DNA of 35,660 bases from Chloroflexota bacterium (GTDB taxonomy: Bacteria; Chloroflexota; Limnocylindria; Limnocylindrales; CSP1-4): positions 1-35,660 of the forward strand of contig JARDZW010000008.1 in NCBI GenBank assembly GCA_029240655.1, given 5' to 3'. A program made the translations under genes and the position numbers. The notes beneath the pieces were generated by a model. It saw only the letters and a program-made list of their open reading frames with translations, did not search any database and was not told where the DNA came from. Of this stretch, positions 27,464-35,660 are shown one piece after another; position 1 is the stretch's first letter, and every line of letters begins with the position of its first letter.

Positions 27464-28319
27464 CCGAGCTGATCCGCTCGAGACGATGCCCGTCAGCCGC
27501 CATGGGGGCACGGTGCGCTGGTCGCTGCGGCTGGTGTTCGGAGCCCTGATCGTGTTCCTGTACCTGCCGATCCTCTTCATGGTCGTGTTCTCGTTCGACG
27601 AGGGCGCCACGCCGGGCCTGCCGATCACGGGCTTCACGCTCCATTGGTACGAGGCCATGCTCAACAACCGGGTCCTGCTCCGGGCGGTGGGCAATTCGAT
27701 CATCGTGGCGGTCATCGTCTCTATCCTGGCGACGATCATCGGGACCATGGCCGCCTTCGTCCTGGTCCGCGCCCGCATCCGCTTCCCGAACGCCACGCGC
27801 ATCGCGTTCACCCTCCCGATCATGGTCCCGGGCGTGCTGATCGGCGTGTCGCTGCTGATCTACTTCGCGCGCGTGCTGGACTTCTCGCTCTCGCTGGGGA
27901 CCGTGATCGCCGGACACCTCGTGGTCACCGTGCCGTTCGTGGTCCTCATCGTGGCCAGCCGGCTACAGAGCTTCGACCGATTCCTCGAGTGGGCTGCCGC
28001 GGACCTCGGTGCGTCGCCCCGCCAGGCGATCCGCCACATCGTGCTGCCCCTCATCGCCCCGGCGATCCTGGCCGGCGCCTTGATCAGCGTGACGTTGTCG
28101 ATCGACGAGTTCGTCATCACGTGGTTCACGGTCGGCTCGCAGCCAACGCTGCCGACGTTCATCTACACGCGGGTGAAGTTCGGGGTCACCCCGGAGGTCA
28201 ATGCCGTCGCAACGGTCATGCTGGTCCTTACGCTCGGGACGCTCGGTCTGGCCGGGGTCGCCATGGGTCGCGCGCGGCGATTGACCGGCCGGATGCGACG
28301 ACGGCGGCAGGCTGGCTGA
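27456..28319 (+). CDS. PotC-like ABC transporter permease
   Basis: EWAAADLGASPRQAIRHIVLPLIAPAILAGALISVTLSIDEFVITWFTVG; overlaps upstream permease by 8 bp (start possibly further downstream). Confidence 0.88.
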   Translation: MASRADPLETMPVSRHGGTVRWSLRLVFGALIVFLYLPILFMVVFSFDEGATPGLPITGFTLHWYEAMLNNRVLLRAVGNSIIVAVIVSILATIIGTMAAFVLVRARIRFPNATRIAFTLPIMVPGVLIGVSLLIYFARVLDFSLSLGTVIAGHLVVTVPFVVLIVASRLQSFDRFLEWAAADLGASPRQAIRHIVLPLIAPAILAGALISVTLSIDEFVITWFTVGSQPTLPTFIYTRVKFGVTPEVNAVATVMLVLTLGTLGLAGVAMGRARRLTGRMRRRRQAG

Positions 28320-29347
28320 TGCGGGCCGCGGTCTTCAAGGGCGCCGGCGTCCTTGCGCTCGAGGACGTCCCGGAGCCGGCGGTCGACGCCGACGACGACG
28401 TCATCATCGAAGTCGAGGCGTGCGGCATCTGTGGCAGCGACCTCCAGATCCTCAACGTCCCGCCGGGCCACCCCGCGGACCCCGGCGTGATCCTGGGTCA
28501 TGAGTTCATCGGCCGCGTGACCGCGCTGGGGAGCAGCGCGGGCGCTGGAGCGCTCGAGGTCGGGCAGCGCGTCGTGGTCGACCCGGACCCCAAGTGCGGC
28601 ATGTGCGGTCCGTGCCGCGCGGGACGCCCGGCCAGCTGCGAGAACATCCGCGCGCTCGGTGTCTTCCAGCATGGAGCCCTGGCGCCGCTGATCAAGGCGC
28701 CGGCCGAGTTCACGTTCCCACTCTCGGAGGCGCCAGCGGCGGCGATCGCGTCGCTCATCGAGCCGCTCGCCTGCGTGGTCAACAGCGTCAACAAGGCGAA
28801 CCCGCGGCCAGGTGAGTCGGCGATCATCTTCGGGGCCGGCGCGATCGGCTGCCTCTTCCTCGCGATGTTCAAGGCGGCTGGTGCGGGCCCGGTCATCGTC
28901 GTCGAGCCGCAGGCCCCGCGCGCGGCCGTCGCCAGGTCCGTCGGGGCCGACATCGTGGTCACGCCCGACGAGCTGGACGCTGCAAGGCGTTCGCTGCTGC
29001 CGCATGGCGCGGATGTCATCGTCGATGCCGTGGGCAGCCAGCTCGGGACGGCCATCGAGCACGCGGCCCTCGGCGGCCGCATCGCCCTGTTCGGGATGAA
29101 CCAGACGGCCCGACCGGCGGTCCAGCAGTACACGATCACCGAGCGCTCACTGTCGGTCCTCGGCACCTACATCACGGCCTTCACCTTCCCGACCGCGATC
29201 CGGCTCGTCGAGGGTGGCACCCTGCCCCTCGAGCCGATCGTCACGCACGTCCTGCCCCTCGAACGGGTGGGCGAAGGTCTCGACCTGCTGCGGTCCGGCA
29301 GCGCGACGAAGGTCGTGATCACGCCCGGCGCCGCCCCAGCTTCGTGA
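28319..29347 (+). CDS. Zinc-dependent medium-chain dehydrogenase (sorbitol/threonine dehydrogenase-like)
   Basis: EACGICGSDLQILNVPPGHPADPGVILGHEFIGRV...DPKCGMCGPCRAGRPASCENI; structural Cys4 site present; ATG at 28319 overlaps the permease stop by 1 nt. Confidence 0.9.
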   Translation: MRAAVFKGAGVLALEDVPEPAVDADDDVIIEVEACGICGSDLQILNVPPGHPADPGVILGHEFIGRVTALGSSAGAGALEVGQRVVVDPDPKCGMCGPCRAGRPASCENIRALGVFQHGALAPLIKAPAEFTFPLSEAPAAAIASLIEPLACVVNSVNKANPRPGESAIIFGAGAIGCLFLAMFKAAGAGPVIVVEPQAPRAAVARSVGADIVVTPDELDAARRSLLPHGADVIVDAVGSQLGTAIEHAALGGRIALFGMNQTARPAVQQYTITERSLSVLGTYITAFTFPTAIRLVEGGTLPLEPIVTHVLPLERVGEGLDLLRSGSATKVVITPGAAPAS

Positions 29348-29600
29348 GTGCGGGGCCCTGGAACTGGGCCTGCACACCGACTCGCGACAGCGCTCGTTCG
29401 ACGACCCGGCGCGCCGGGCGTGGGTCTTCCGGACGGCCGGGCCCGTCCACGGCCACGGATTCTGGTCCGCGTTCGTCGCCGCATGGCGCGATGTCGGCTA
29501 CGAGGACATGCTCGCGATCGAGAACGAGGGCACCCGGCTGACGCCGGTGGCGGCCGTCCGTCAGGCCGACCGGTTCATCCGCTCCGTCCTCGACGGCTGA
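29346..29600 (+). pseudogene. Truncated C-terminal remnant of an IolE-like sugar phosphate isomerase/epimerase
   Basis: In the 29346 frame: ECGALELGLHTDSRQRSFDDPARRAWVFRTAGPVHGHGFWSAFVAAWRDVGYEDMLAIENEGTRLTPVAAVRQADRFIRSVLDG*; matches the C-terminal pattern of the family (...AWxFRTxGxGH...FW..FV.AxR.VGYDxxLxIEHED...S...G...A..FL..VL) but has no plausible start and is absent from the ORF track. Confidence 0.65.
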
Positions 29601-29609
29601 GCCGCCCCG

Positions 29610-30920
29610 TCAGGCAGGGATCGGCGGAGCCCCGACCGTCTCCATGATCCGCTCGGGATCCGCCAGCACCTCGCGGATGGTCGCGGCGTAGGCCTCGATG
29701 ACCTCGACCGGCTGGACGAAGATCGGGTGCTTCATGTCGCAGATCACGAGCGACGAGTCGAGAAGTGCCGTCGCCTCCGGGAAGTCCGCGACGTCGTAGG
29801 TGATGTCGCGGCCGGCCGGCGGCTGCGTCCACGGGAACGCTCCGCCGAAGCCCTCGCGGTTCTGGAAGATCGGGAAGGCCGGTGCCGGTTCGGTGTGCCA
29901 TAGCTCACATCCGACGCCCAGGGCCTGCAGGGTTTGGCCGAGCGCATCCCGAAAGACGGTCGGTTGTACGTGACCGAGACCGATCGCGGCAGGATCCAGG
30001 CGGACCCGGTACTCGTAATAGCTCGACGTCCGATCGGGCGGGATGTACGGCGGCGTGATGCCGGGCACGTCGGCCAGCTGCTCGGTCAGGTACGCGGCAT
30101 TCCGCTGACCCGTCGCGACGTACTCGGGCAGGCGCTTGAGCTGCGAGCGTGCCAGCGCCGCGGGCATCTCCTGGTGGCGGTAGTTCCAGCCGACCGAATG
30201 CACCGTGTAGGGCCGGAAGTTCCAGCCGGTCAGCTTCCCGAGCTCCGGGATGTCCTCGCCGAACGTACGCAGACGTCGCGCCCGCCCGATGATGTCCGGG
30301 TCGTCGGCGACGAACAGGCCGCCCTCGCCACCGGTCAGGATCTTGCTCGAGTTCAAGCTGTAACAGCCGACCGTGCCCATGGACCCGACCTGTCGTCCCT
30401 TGTACGTGGCGCCATGCGCCTGGCAGGCATCCTCGATGACGTGGAGGCCGTGTCGGTCGGCGATGTCAAGGATCTCGTCCATGTCGCAGGGCAGGCCCTG
30501 GATGTGGACCGCGATGATCGCCCGCGTCCGCGGGCCGATCCTGGCCTCGATCTGACGGGCATCAAGCGTGTACGTCCGCGGATCGATGTCGACGAAGACG
30601 GGGATGCCGAGCTGCTGGAGGATCGGTTGCCAGGTTCCGGCGAAGGTGAACGACGTGGTGATGACCTCGTCGCCCGGCCGCAGGTCGATGCCGTACAGCG
30701 CGGCGTGGATGGCGGCCGTCCCGGAGTTGAAGAGCAGGCCGGTCGAGCGCCCGACGAACGCGGCCCATTCGTTCTCGAGGGCGGTCGATTCGGGGGCGCC
30801 GACGCCTCCGAGGATCTCGCGATCGAGCACGCTCATGACCGCGGCCTTGTCCTCCGGGCGGATGTCGGGCCAGCGGCGCTTCAGGCCCTCGGAAACACGG
30901 GTGCCATTGCGGGAATCCAT
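29610..30920 (-). CDS. DegT/DnrJ/EryC1/StrS-family PLP aminotransferase (paralogue 2)
   Basis: GDEVITTSFTFAGTWQPILQQLGIPVFVDIDPRTYTLD...VIEDACQAHGATYKGRQVGSMGTVGCYSLNSSKILTGGEGGLFVADD (PLP lysine present); start MDSRNGTRVSEGL at 30920. Confidence 0.88.
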   Translation of the reverse strand: MDSRNGTRVSEGLKRRWPDIRPEDKAAVMSVLDREILGGVGAPESTALENEWAAFVGRSTGLLFNSGTAAIHAALYGIDLRPGDEVITTSFTFAGTWQPILQQLGIPVFVDIDPRTYTLDARQIEARIGPRTRAIIAVHIQGLPCDMDEILDIADRHGLHVIEDACQAHGATYKGRQVGSMGTVGCYSLNSSKILTGGEGGLFVADDPDIIGRARRLRTFGEDIPELGKLTGWNFRPYTVHSVGWNYRHQEMPAALARSQLKRLPEYVATGQRNAAYLTEQLADVPGITPPYIPPDRTSSYYEYRVRLDPAAIGLGHVQPTVFRDALGQTLQALGVGCELWHTEPAPAFPIFQNREGFGGAFPWTQPPAGRDITYDVADFPEATALLDSSLVICDMKHPIFVQPVEVIEAYAATIREVLADPERIMETVGAPPIPA

Positions 30921-31003
30921 GGGTGGGGGTCCGTTCTGGTACGGCGTGACGGTGGCTCGATCGTACAGCACGGCGCCCTCGTCAAACAGGCCCGTCTCGC
31001 CCC

Positions 31004-31885
31004 TTACGCTGACCCGTTCCGCCCGAACGGCAAGCGTGGATCGACCGCCCCCTCCGCCCAGGTCGCGCGGACCCAGGCATGGGCCGGATCGTCGCAGGCG
31101 CGCCACGCGCGCTCGCCCGGTCCCGCCATCACATTGAGGTAATACAGGTCGTAGCCCGGGGCGGCCATCGCCGGCCCGTGCCAGCCGTGCGGGACCAGGA
31201 CGACGTCGCCGGTCCGGACCCTCGTGAGCAGCTCGATCGGGCGAGCGGGCGTGCCGTAGACATGCTGGTACGCGAGCCCGGGGCCCGCCGGACCATCCGC
31301 CACGACGTAGTGATAGATCTCTTCGAGCTCGGTTTCGTCCTCGCGCATCTCGTCGTGCTTGTGGGGTGGATACGACCCCCAGTTGCCGCCCGGGCTCAGC
31401 ACTTCGACCGCGATGAGCCGGTCCGCATCGAATCCGTCCGGCCTGGCGAAGTTGCGGACCTCGCGGGAGCTGACGCCCGCCCCGCGCAACTCGATGCCGA
31501 CCGCCGACGCGGCGACATGGCGCACCGGATAGCCCGGCTCCGCGCGGGCGGTCGCGACCGCGAAACGACCTCCGGCCGCGCTTTCGACCTGGATCGACGT
31601 GCTTGGGGGCGCGTAGAGGAAATCGGACGGGCCGGCCCAGACGCTCAGCCGGCCCGACAGGCGATAGCGCTCGCCGTCGGCCACGACGTCGAACCCTCCT
31701 TCCAGCGGCAGCACGGCGACCTCGTCACCGGCGGTGTCGAACGCCAGCGAACCGCCCGGTTCGAGGGCGCCGACGCGCAATCCCGAGAAGTGCCAGCCCG
31801 CCGACTCGGGTGTCAGGACGACCGACCAGCCGTCCGCCGCCAGCGATCCGGCGGGCCGGTAGAGGTTCGTCGCGACCTCGGTCAC
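31004..31885 (-). CDS. iolB: 5-deoxy-glucuronate isomerase
   Basis: GWHFSGLRVGALEPGG...NWGSYPPHKHDEMREDETELEEIYHYVV...VLVPHGWHGPAMAAPGYDLYYLNVMAGPGERAW; full-length IolB; GTG start overlaps the transaldolase stop. Confidence 0.94.
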   Translation of the reverse strand: MTEVATNLYRPAGSLAADGWSVVLTPESAGWHFSGLRVGALEPGGSLAFDTAGDEVAVLPLEGGFDVVADGERYRLSGRLSVWAGPSDFLYAPPSTSIQVESAAGGRFAVATARAEPGYPVRHVAASAVGIELRGAGVSSREVRNFARPDGFDADRLIAVEVLSPGGNWGSYPPHKHDEMREDETELEEIYHYVVADGPAGPGLAYQHVYGTPARPIELLTRVRTGDVVLVPHGWHGPAMAAPGYDLYYLNVMAGPGERAWRACDDPAHAWVRATWAEGAVDPRLPFGRNGSA

Positions 31886-33015
31886 GACGGGGTCGCGAGA
31901 TCCGGGTTCGGGACGAGCGCATCGGCGACCTGGTGGAGCAGCTCGTGATACGACCCGACGAACGCCCGGAGCGTCCGGGCGCTGGGACCGAACGCATCGA
32001 ACTCGTCGGGCGTCATCCCGTCGGGCTCGTAGGCGCGCACGAAATCCGGGAACCGGCTCTGCAGCTCATCGAGGACCGCCGGATCGATCGGATCGTCCAT
32101 CCGCGGCCGAACCTCGACCGACGACGCATTGAACCGGCGCTGCCAGGCCGACGGCATGGTCAGCACGACATCCCCGCCGATCAGCTCGGACCAGTGCAGG
32201 TGGTGCCGGATCGCCGCCCCGAGCGGCCGGGCCCGCAGGCCGCGTGCCTGGAACTCGGCCACGGTGCGCTTGAACACGGCGACTCCGGACCACGGGAGGG
32301 CCGCCGGATCCGCGACGATCCCGTCGCGCTCGGTCTGGACCTTCAGCCAGTCCTCGAGCCGGCCCATCATCACCGTGATGACCGGGCCCATGTCGTCGAC
32401 CGGAAGGCCGTCGGCCTCCCGCCGCCGCAGCCCGCGCTCGACGGCCTCGCCGGCCGCGACGGCCTGGGGCACGCTAAATGACACCGTGGCGTTGACGTTG
32501 ACGCCGCGGTAGGTCGCCTCCTCCATGACCCGGACGCCGACGTTGGTGGCCGGGAACTTGACGATGATGTTGGGTGCCAGCGAGGCGAAGTGCTCGCCCT
32601 GGGCGAGCATCCGGTCGAACGAGCGGAACAGGGTGGGATCGGTCTGCATCGAGAGCCGGCCCTGGCGCCCGCCGGACGCCTCGAAGGCCGGGAGGAGCAG
32701 TGGAGCCGCGCGGAGCGACATCGCCTCGACGATGGCCCAGGCGAGGTCGATCTCGGTGGCAGCCGGGAGGTCCTCGGCGAGCGTTCGAACGCGGCCGCGC
32801 CAGTGCTTAGGATCGGCTTTCCAGACATCCGCCACGATCGTCGGATTGGCGGTCGCGCCGACTGCCCCGAACGAGATCGCGTATTCCAGCTCATCGACCG
32901 CGCAGGAGTCGTTCCAGATGTCGGTCGCGGTCGTGGCGATCGTGCGCCCCAGCGGGCTGTCCGCGAGCGCCAGCCCGGCGCCCTTCGCCATCGTCTCCGT
33001 GGGCCCTGCCACCAT
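31882..33015 (-). CDS. Transaldolase-family protein
   Basis: VGATANPTIVADVW...GRLSMQTDPTLF...NIIVKFPATNVGVRVMEEATYRGVNVNATVSFS; Schiff-base Lys context (VKFPATNVG) present. Confidence 0.88.
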   Translation of the reverse strand: MVAGPTETMAKGAGLALADSPLGRTIATTATDIWNDSCAVDELEYAISFGAVGATANPTIVADVWKADPKHWRGRVRTLAEDLPAATEIDLAWAIVEAMSLRAAPLLLPAFEASGGRQGRLSMQTDPTLFRSFDRMLAQGEHFASLAPNIIVKFPATNVGVRVMEEATYRGVNVNATVSFSVPQAVAAGEAVERGLRRREADGLPVDDMGPVITVMMGRLEDWLKVQTERDGIVADPAALPWSGVAVFKRTVAEFQARGLRARPLGAAIRHHLHWSELIGGDVVLTMPSAWQRRFNASSVEVRPRMDDPIDPAVLDELQSRFPDFVRAYEPDGMTPDEFDAFGPSARTLRAFVGSYHELLHQVADALVPNPDLATPS

Positions 33016-33076
33016 GCATCCTCCCGCCGATCCGGCATTGACACTCGCTGGTGCCGCACGATACCGTCCGCGAACA

Positions 33077-33104
33077 AGCGTAAACGATTACGCCGCACGC
33101 GCAA
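33077..33104 (-). promoter_or_regulatory. Putative promoter for the transaldolase-iolB unit: -35 TTGCGC (33099-33104), 16-nt spacer, -10 TACGCT (33077-33082)
   Basis: Hexamers read on the minus strand; overlaps operator 33079-33092. Confidence 0.4.
33079..33092. promoter_or_regulatory. LacI-family type operator CGTAAACGATTACG (site 3, divergent in sequence from sites 1 and 2)
   Basis: Inverted repeat CGTAA-ACGA-TTACG with central CG, in the intergenic space between transaldolase (-) and the IolE-like gene (+). Confidence 0.65.
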
Positions 33105-33205
33105 GGAGGGGCGTTGACCCGGTCGTCAGCGCGTCGCGCAGGCTCCACCGTCTCGTCCGGGCCAGCGCACGGGCTGGCGTGTGACACCGCGGATGGAGCC
33201 CGCGG

Positions 33206-34186
33206 ATGAGCACCGTCACAGCGTCCCGTCTCGAGCCGCGGGCCTCGCTCCGCGGACCCGACGACGCGTTGCCACGGGCATCGATCGGGACCGCACCCAT
33301 GCTCTGGGGCAACGCCGACGGCGCCCCTCGCGAAGGCACGGACGCGATGACGATCCTCGATGAGATCGCGCGGGTCGGGTACGAGGGCACCCAGCTCGGA
33401 GACGGATTTCCTGAGGGAGCCGCGATCCGGGAAGCCCTGCGCGAGCGGGGACTGCGCCTCGCCGAGGTCTACGTCCCGATACCTGCGACCGTCGACGGTC
33501 CGGCCGCCGACGCGCTCGCCATCGCCGAGGAGCGACTGCGGCTGCTGCACGACGGCGAGGGCGAGGTCCTCTGCCTGGCGATCGACGGATCCCCCGATCG
33601 CGACGCGTCAGCGGGTCGGGCGGGCGAGCCGGGGACGCCGGCACTCACCGATGCAGGCTGGGAGTCGCTTGTCGCGCTCATCCACGCCATCGCCGACCGG
33701 GCGGCCGCACTCGGCCATCCCGTCGTCTTCCACCCGCACGGCGGGACGTTCATCGAGACACCGGCCGAGGTCGAACGGCTCGTGGCCGCGACCGACCCGA
33801 AGCGCATGAGCATCTGCCTGGACGTCGGGCACTACGTCGTGGGTGGCGGCGATCCCGTGGCGGCGATCCGCGCCCTGGGCGACCGGGTCACGCATGTGCA
33901 CCTCAAGGACGTCGATCCCGCGGTCCTCGTCCGGCTGCAGACCGGCGCGCTCGACGGGCTCGGTCACGCGATCCGCGAGCGGGTGTTCACGGAGCTCGGC
34001 GCGGGGATCCTCGACCTCGACGGCGTCATCGCCGCGCTGGCGGAGCTGGACTACGCGGGCTGGCTGATCGTCGAACAGGACACCACCTGGGCGCCACCGT
34101 CGGAGAGCGCGGCGATCGGGCGGCGCGTCCTCGCGTCGACCTTGCGCCGGCTCGGCACGGCCGGCTCGCCGGAGGCCCGGCCATGA
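33206..34186 (+). CDS. IolE/MocC-like sugar phosphate isomerase/epimerase (paralogue 2)
   Basis: APMLWGNADGAPREGTDAMTILDEIARVGYEGTQLGDGFPEG...FHPHGGTFIETPAEVERLVAATDPKRMSICLDVGHYVVGGGDPVAAIRALGDRVTHVHLKDVDPAVL. Confidence 0.87.
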   Translation: MSTVTASRLEPRASLRGPDDALPRASIGTAPMLWGNADGAPREGTDAMTILDEIARVGYEGTQLGDGFPEGAAIREALRERGLRLAEVYVPIPATVDGPAADALAIAEERLRLLHDGEGEVLCLAIDGSPDRDASAGRAGEPGTPALTDAGWESLVALIHAIADRAAALGHPVVFHPHGGTFIETPAEVERLVAATDPKRMSICLDVGHYVVGGGDPVAAIRALGDRVTHVHLKDVDPAVLVRLQTGALDGLGHAIRERVFTELGAGILDLDGVIAALAELDYAGWLIVEQDTTWAPPSESAAIGRRVLASTLRRLGTAGSPEARP

Positions 34187-35181
34187 GAGTCGCGCTGCTC
34201 GGTGCCGGGCGCATCGGCCGGCTCCACGCTCGCCTCCTCACGTCCACCCCGGGCATCGACTCGCTCCTTGTCGCCGATGTCGACGCGGCTCGTGCCGCCG
34301 AGGTCGCGAAGGAGGTCGGCGCAACGGTCGCTCCGTCGATGGACGCTGCCCTCGATGGAGCAGAAGCGGTCGTCATCGCCGCGGCCACCGGCGCCCACGC
34401 GGAACTGATCCGCGCGTCGATCGGCCGCGGGCTGCCGACGTTCTGTGAGAAGCCGCTGGCCGGCAACCTCGAGGAGACGATCGCTCTCGCCGGGGACATC
34501 GAGCGATCCGGAGCGGCGTTCCAGCTCGGGTTCCAGCGCCGGTTCGACCCGGCCTACCGCGAGGTCTACCGGCTGGTCCACAGCGGTGAGCTCGGGACGC
34601 TGTACGCGGTCCGCCTTGCGGGCCATGACCCGGAACCGGCGCACGAGGCCTACATCGCCCAGTCGGGCGGGATCTTCCGCGACTTCTCGATCCACGACTT
34701 CGACGTCCTGCGCTGGATGACCGGTTGCGAGGTCGAAGAGGTCTACGCGGACGGCGGCGTCCGGCAGTTCCCGGTCTTCGCGAAGTACCTGGACGTCGAC
34801 ACGGCCGTGGTCACCCTCCGTCTCGCCGACGGGCCGTTCACGGTGATGACCGTGACCCGCCACGATCCGCTCGGATACGACATCCGCGCCGAGATCTTCG
34901 GCTCCCGCGACAGCGTCTCCGTCGGCCTCGGGCCGCAGACGCCGTTGCGCTCCGTGGAGCCGGGTGTGCCTCCGCCTGCGGGACCCGCATGGAAGGACTT
35001 CCTCATGCGCTTCGAATCGGCCTATGCTGCCGAATTCGTGGCGTTCGTCGCGATGGCTCGCGGCGAAGCCATCAGTCCTTGCACGGCACGGGATGGCGTC
35101 GCCGCATTGCGCGTGGCGGAGGCGGCCGATCGAGCGCTCCACGAACACCGCGTCGTGCGGCTCGCGGAGATCCCCGGCTGA
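34183..35181 (+). CDS. iolG: Gfo/Idh/MocA-family oxidoreductase, likely inositol 2-dehydrogenase type
   Basis: [19 protein letters not shown]...[52 protein letters not shown]...[20 protein letters not shown], close to IolG pattern; ATGA overlap with upstream IolE-like gene. Confidence 0.75.
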   Translation: MRVALLGAGRIGRLHARLLTSTPGIDSLLVADVDAARAAEVAKEVGATVAPSMDAALDGAEAVVIAAATGAHAELIRASIGRGLPTFCEKPLAGNLEETIALAGDIERSGAAFQLGFQRRFDPAYREVYRLVHSGELGTLYAVRLAGHDPEPAHEAYIAQSGGIFRDFSIHDFDVLRWMTGCEVEEVYADGGVRQFPVFAKYLDVDTAVVTLRLADGPFTVMTVTRHDPLGYDIRAEIFGSRDSVSVGLGPQTPLRSVEPGVPPPAGPAWKDFLMRFESAYAAEFVAFVAMARGEAISPCTARDGVAALRVAEAADRALHEHRVVRLAEIPG

Positions 35182-35204
35182 GGGGCCGGAGGAAGGAGGT
35201 GTCC

Positions 35205-35321
35205 ATGGCGGCCCTCGGTGGCCGCGTCCAAGCAGGGTTCCTTGGGACTCGCCCGCCGGGCGGGACTCGAACTGGGTCCGTGGCACCCGTCACGGTCATT
35301 GGAGGAGAACGAACGGCATGA
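35205..35321 (+). CDS. Candidate 38-aa small ORF / leader peptide
   Basis: AAGGAGGTG Shine-Dalgarno with 5 nt between AGGAGG and ATG 35205; [38 protein letters not shown]; stop overlaps downstream ATG (ATGA, 35318-35321). Confidence 0.4.
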   Translation: MAALGGRVQAGFLGTRPPGGTRTGSVAPVTVIGGERTA

Positions 35322-35660
35322 ATCTGCGAACCAGGACGCTCGCGGCGCTGGCCGTCGGGGCGATGATCGTCGGGGCCTGCCAGGCAGGTACCCCGACCGG
35401 CAGCGGCGCCGCGGCCGGTGGCCTCGACGGCGCACTCGTCAAGCGCAGCGACATCAAGATCGAGATCGTCACGCACGGCCAGGCCCAGGATGGGTTCTGG
35501 GGCGTCGTGCGCAACGGCGTCAAGGCCGGCGCCGCCGACATGGGTGTGACCGCGACCTACAGCGCCCCTGGCGCCGAGAGCGACATGCCCGGCATGTCCG
35601 CCCTGATCGATGCCGCGGTCGCCAAGAAGCCGAGCGGGCTCGTCGTGTCCATCCCGAACG
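35318..35660 (+). CDS. Sugar ABC transporter substrate-binding lipoprotein (Peripla_BP_4-like), partial (runs off right edge)
   Basis: [29 protein letters not shown]... lipobox; [74 protein letters not shown] upstream. Confidence 0.85.
   Translation, partial: MNLRTRTLAALAVGAMIVGACQAGTPTGSGAAAGGLDGALVKRSDIKIEIVTHGQAQDGFWGVVRNGVKAGAADMGVTATYSAPGAESDMPGMSALIDAAVAKKPSGLVVSIPN

Noticed and set aside
35262-35272. GGGACTCGAAC, the reverse complement of a tRNA T-loop-like GTTCGAGTCCC
   Set aside because: Flanking bases do not form the 5-bp T stem, and no acceptor, D or anticodon arms were found; no tRNA call.
1-35660. CRISPR arrays, transposons/IS elements, prophage or integrase genes
   Set aside because: No regularly spaced repeats, terminal repeats with transposase, or phage/integrase motifs were seen on reading both strands.

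Overview
High-GC bacterial window, probably chromosomal and possibly Chloroflexota-like (impression only). Positions 1-9501 hold mostly housekeeping genes: a partial VanW/PG_binding_4-type protein, a neutral zinc metallopeptidase, a beta-carbonic anhydrase, a flotillin + NfeD pair, a DivIC/FtsB-like protein, and a translationally coupled YprA/YprB (MrfA/MrfB-type) DNA-repair pair preceded by a perfect LexA/SOS-like palindrome. Positions 9520-35660 form a large cyclitol/sugar catabolic locus. It encodes IolD, IolB, two intact IolE-like TIM-barrel proteins plus a decayed remnant of a third, three Gfo/Idh/MocA dehydrogenases, an SMP-30 lactonase, a D-2-hydroxyacid dehydrogenase, an HpcH/HpaI aldolase, an SDR, a transaldolase, two DegT/DnrJ/EryC1/StrS aminotransferases, an LLM oxidoreductase, a large CehA/McbA-type protein, a LacI regulator, a PotABCD-type ABC transporter, a Zn-dependent dehydrogenase and the start of a sugar-type ABC binding protein. 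LacI-type operators sit in three regulatory intergenic regions. The most interesting hypothesis is an IolC/IolJ-independent inositol route in which transaldolase, coupled to iolB, takes dihydroxyacetone directly from 5-dehydro-2-deoxy-D-gluconate. A second is that the locus handles an aminocyclitol (rhizopine/inosamine-like) substrate. No rRNA, tRNA, CRISPR array or transposase was recognised.
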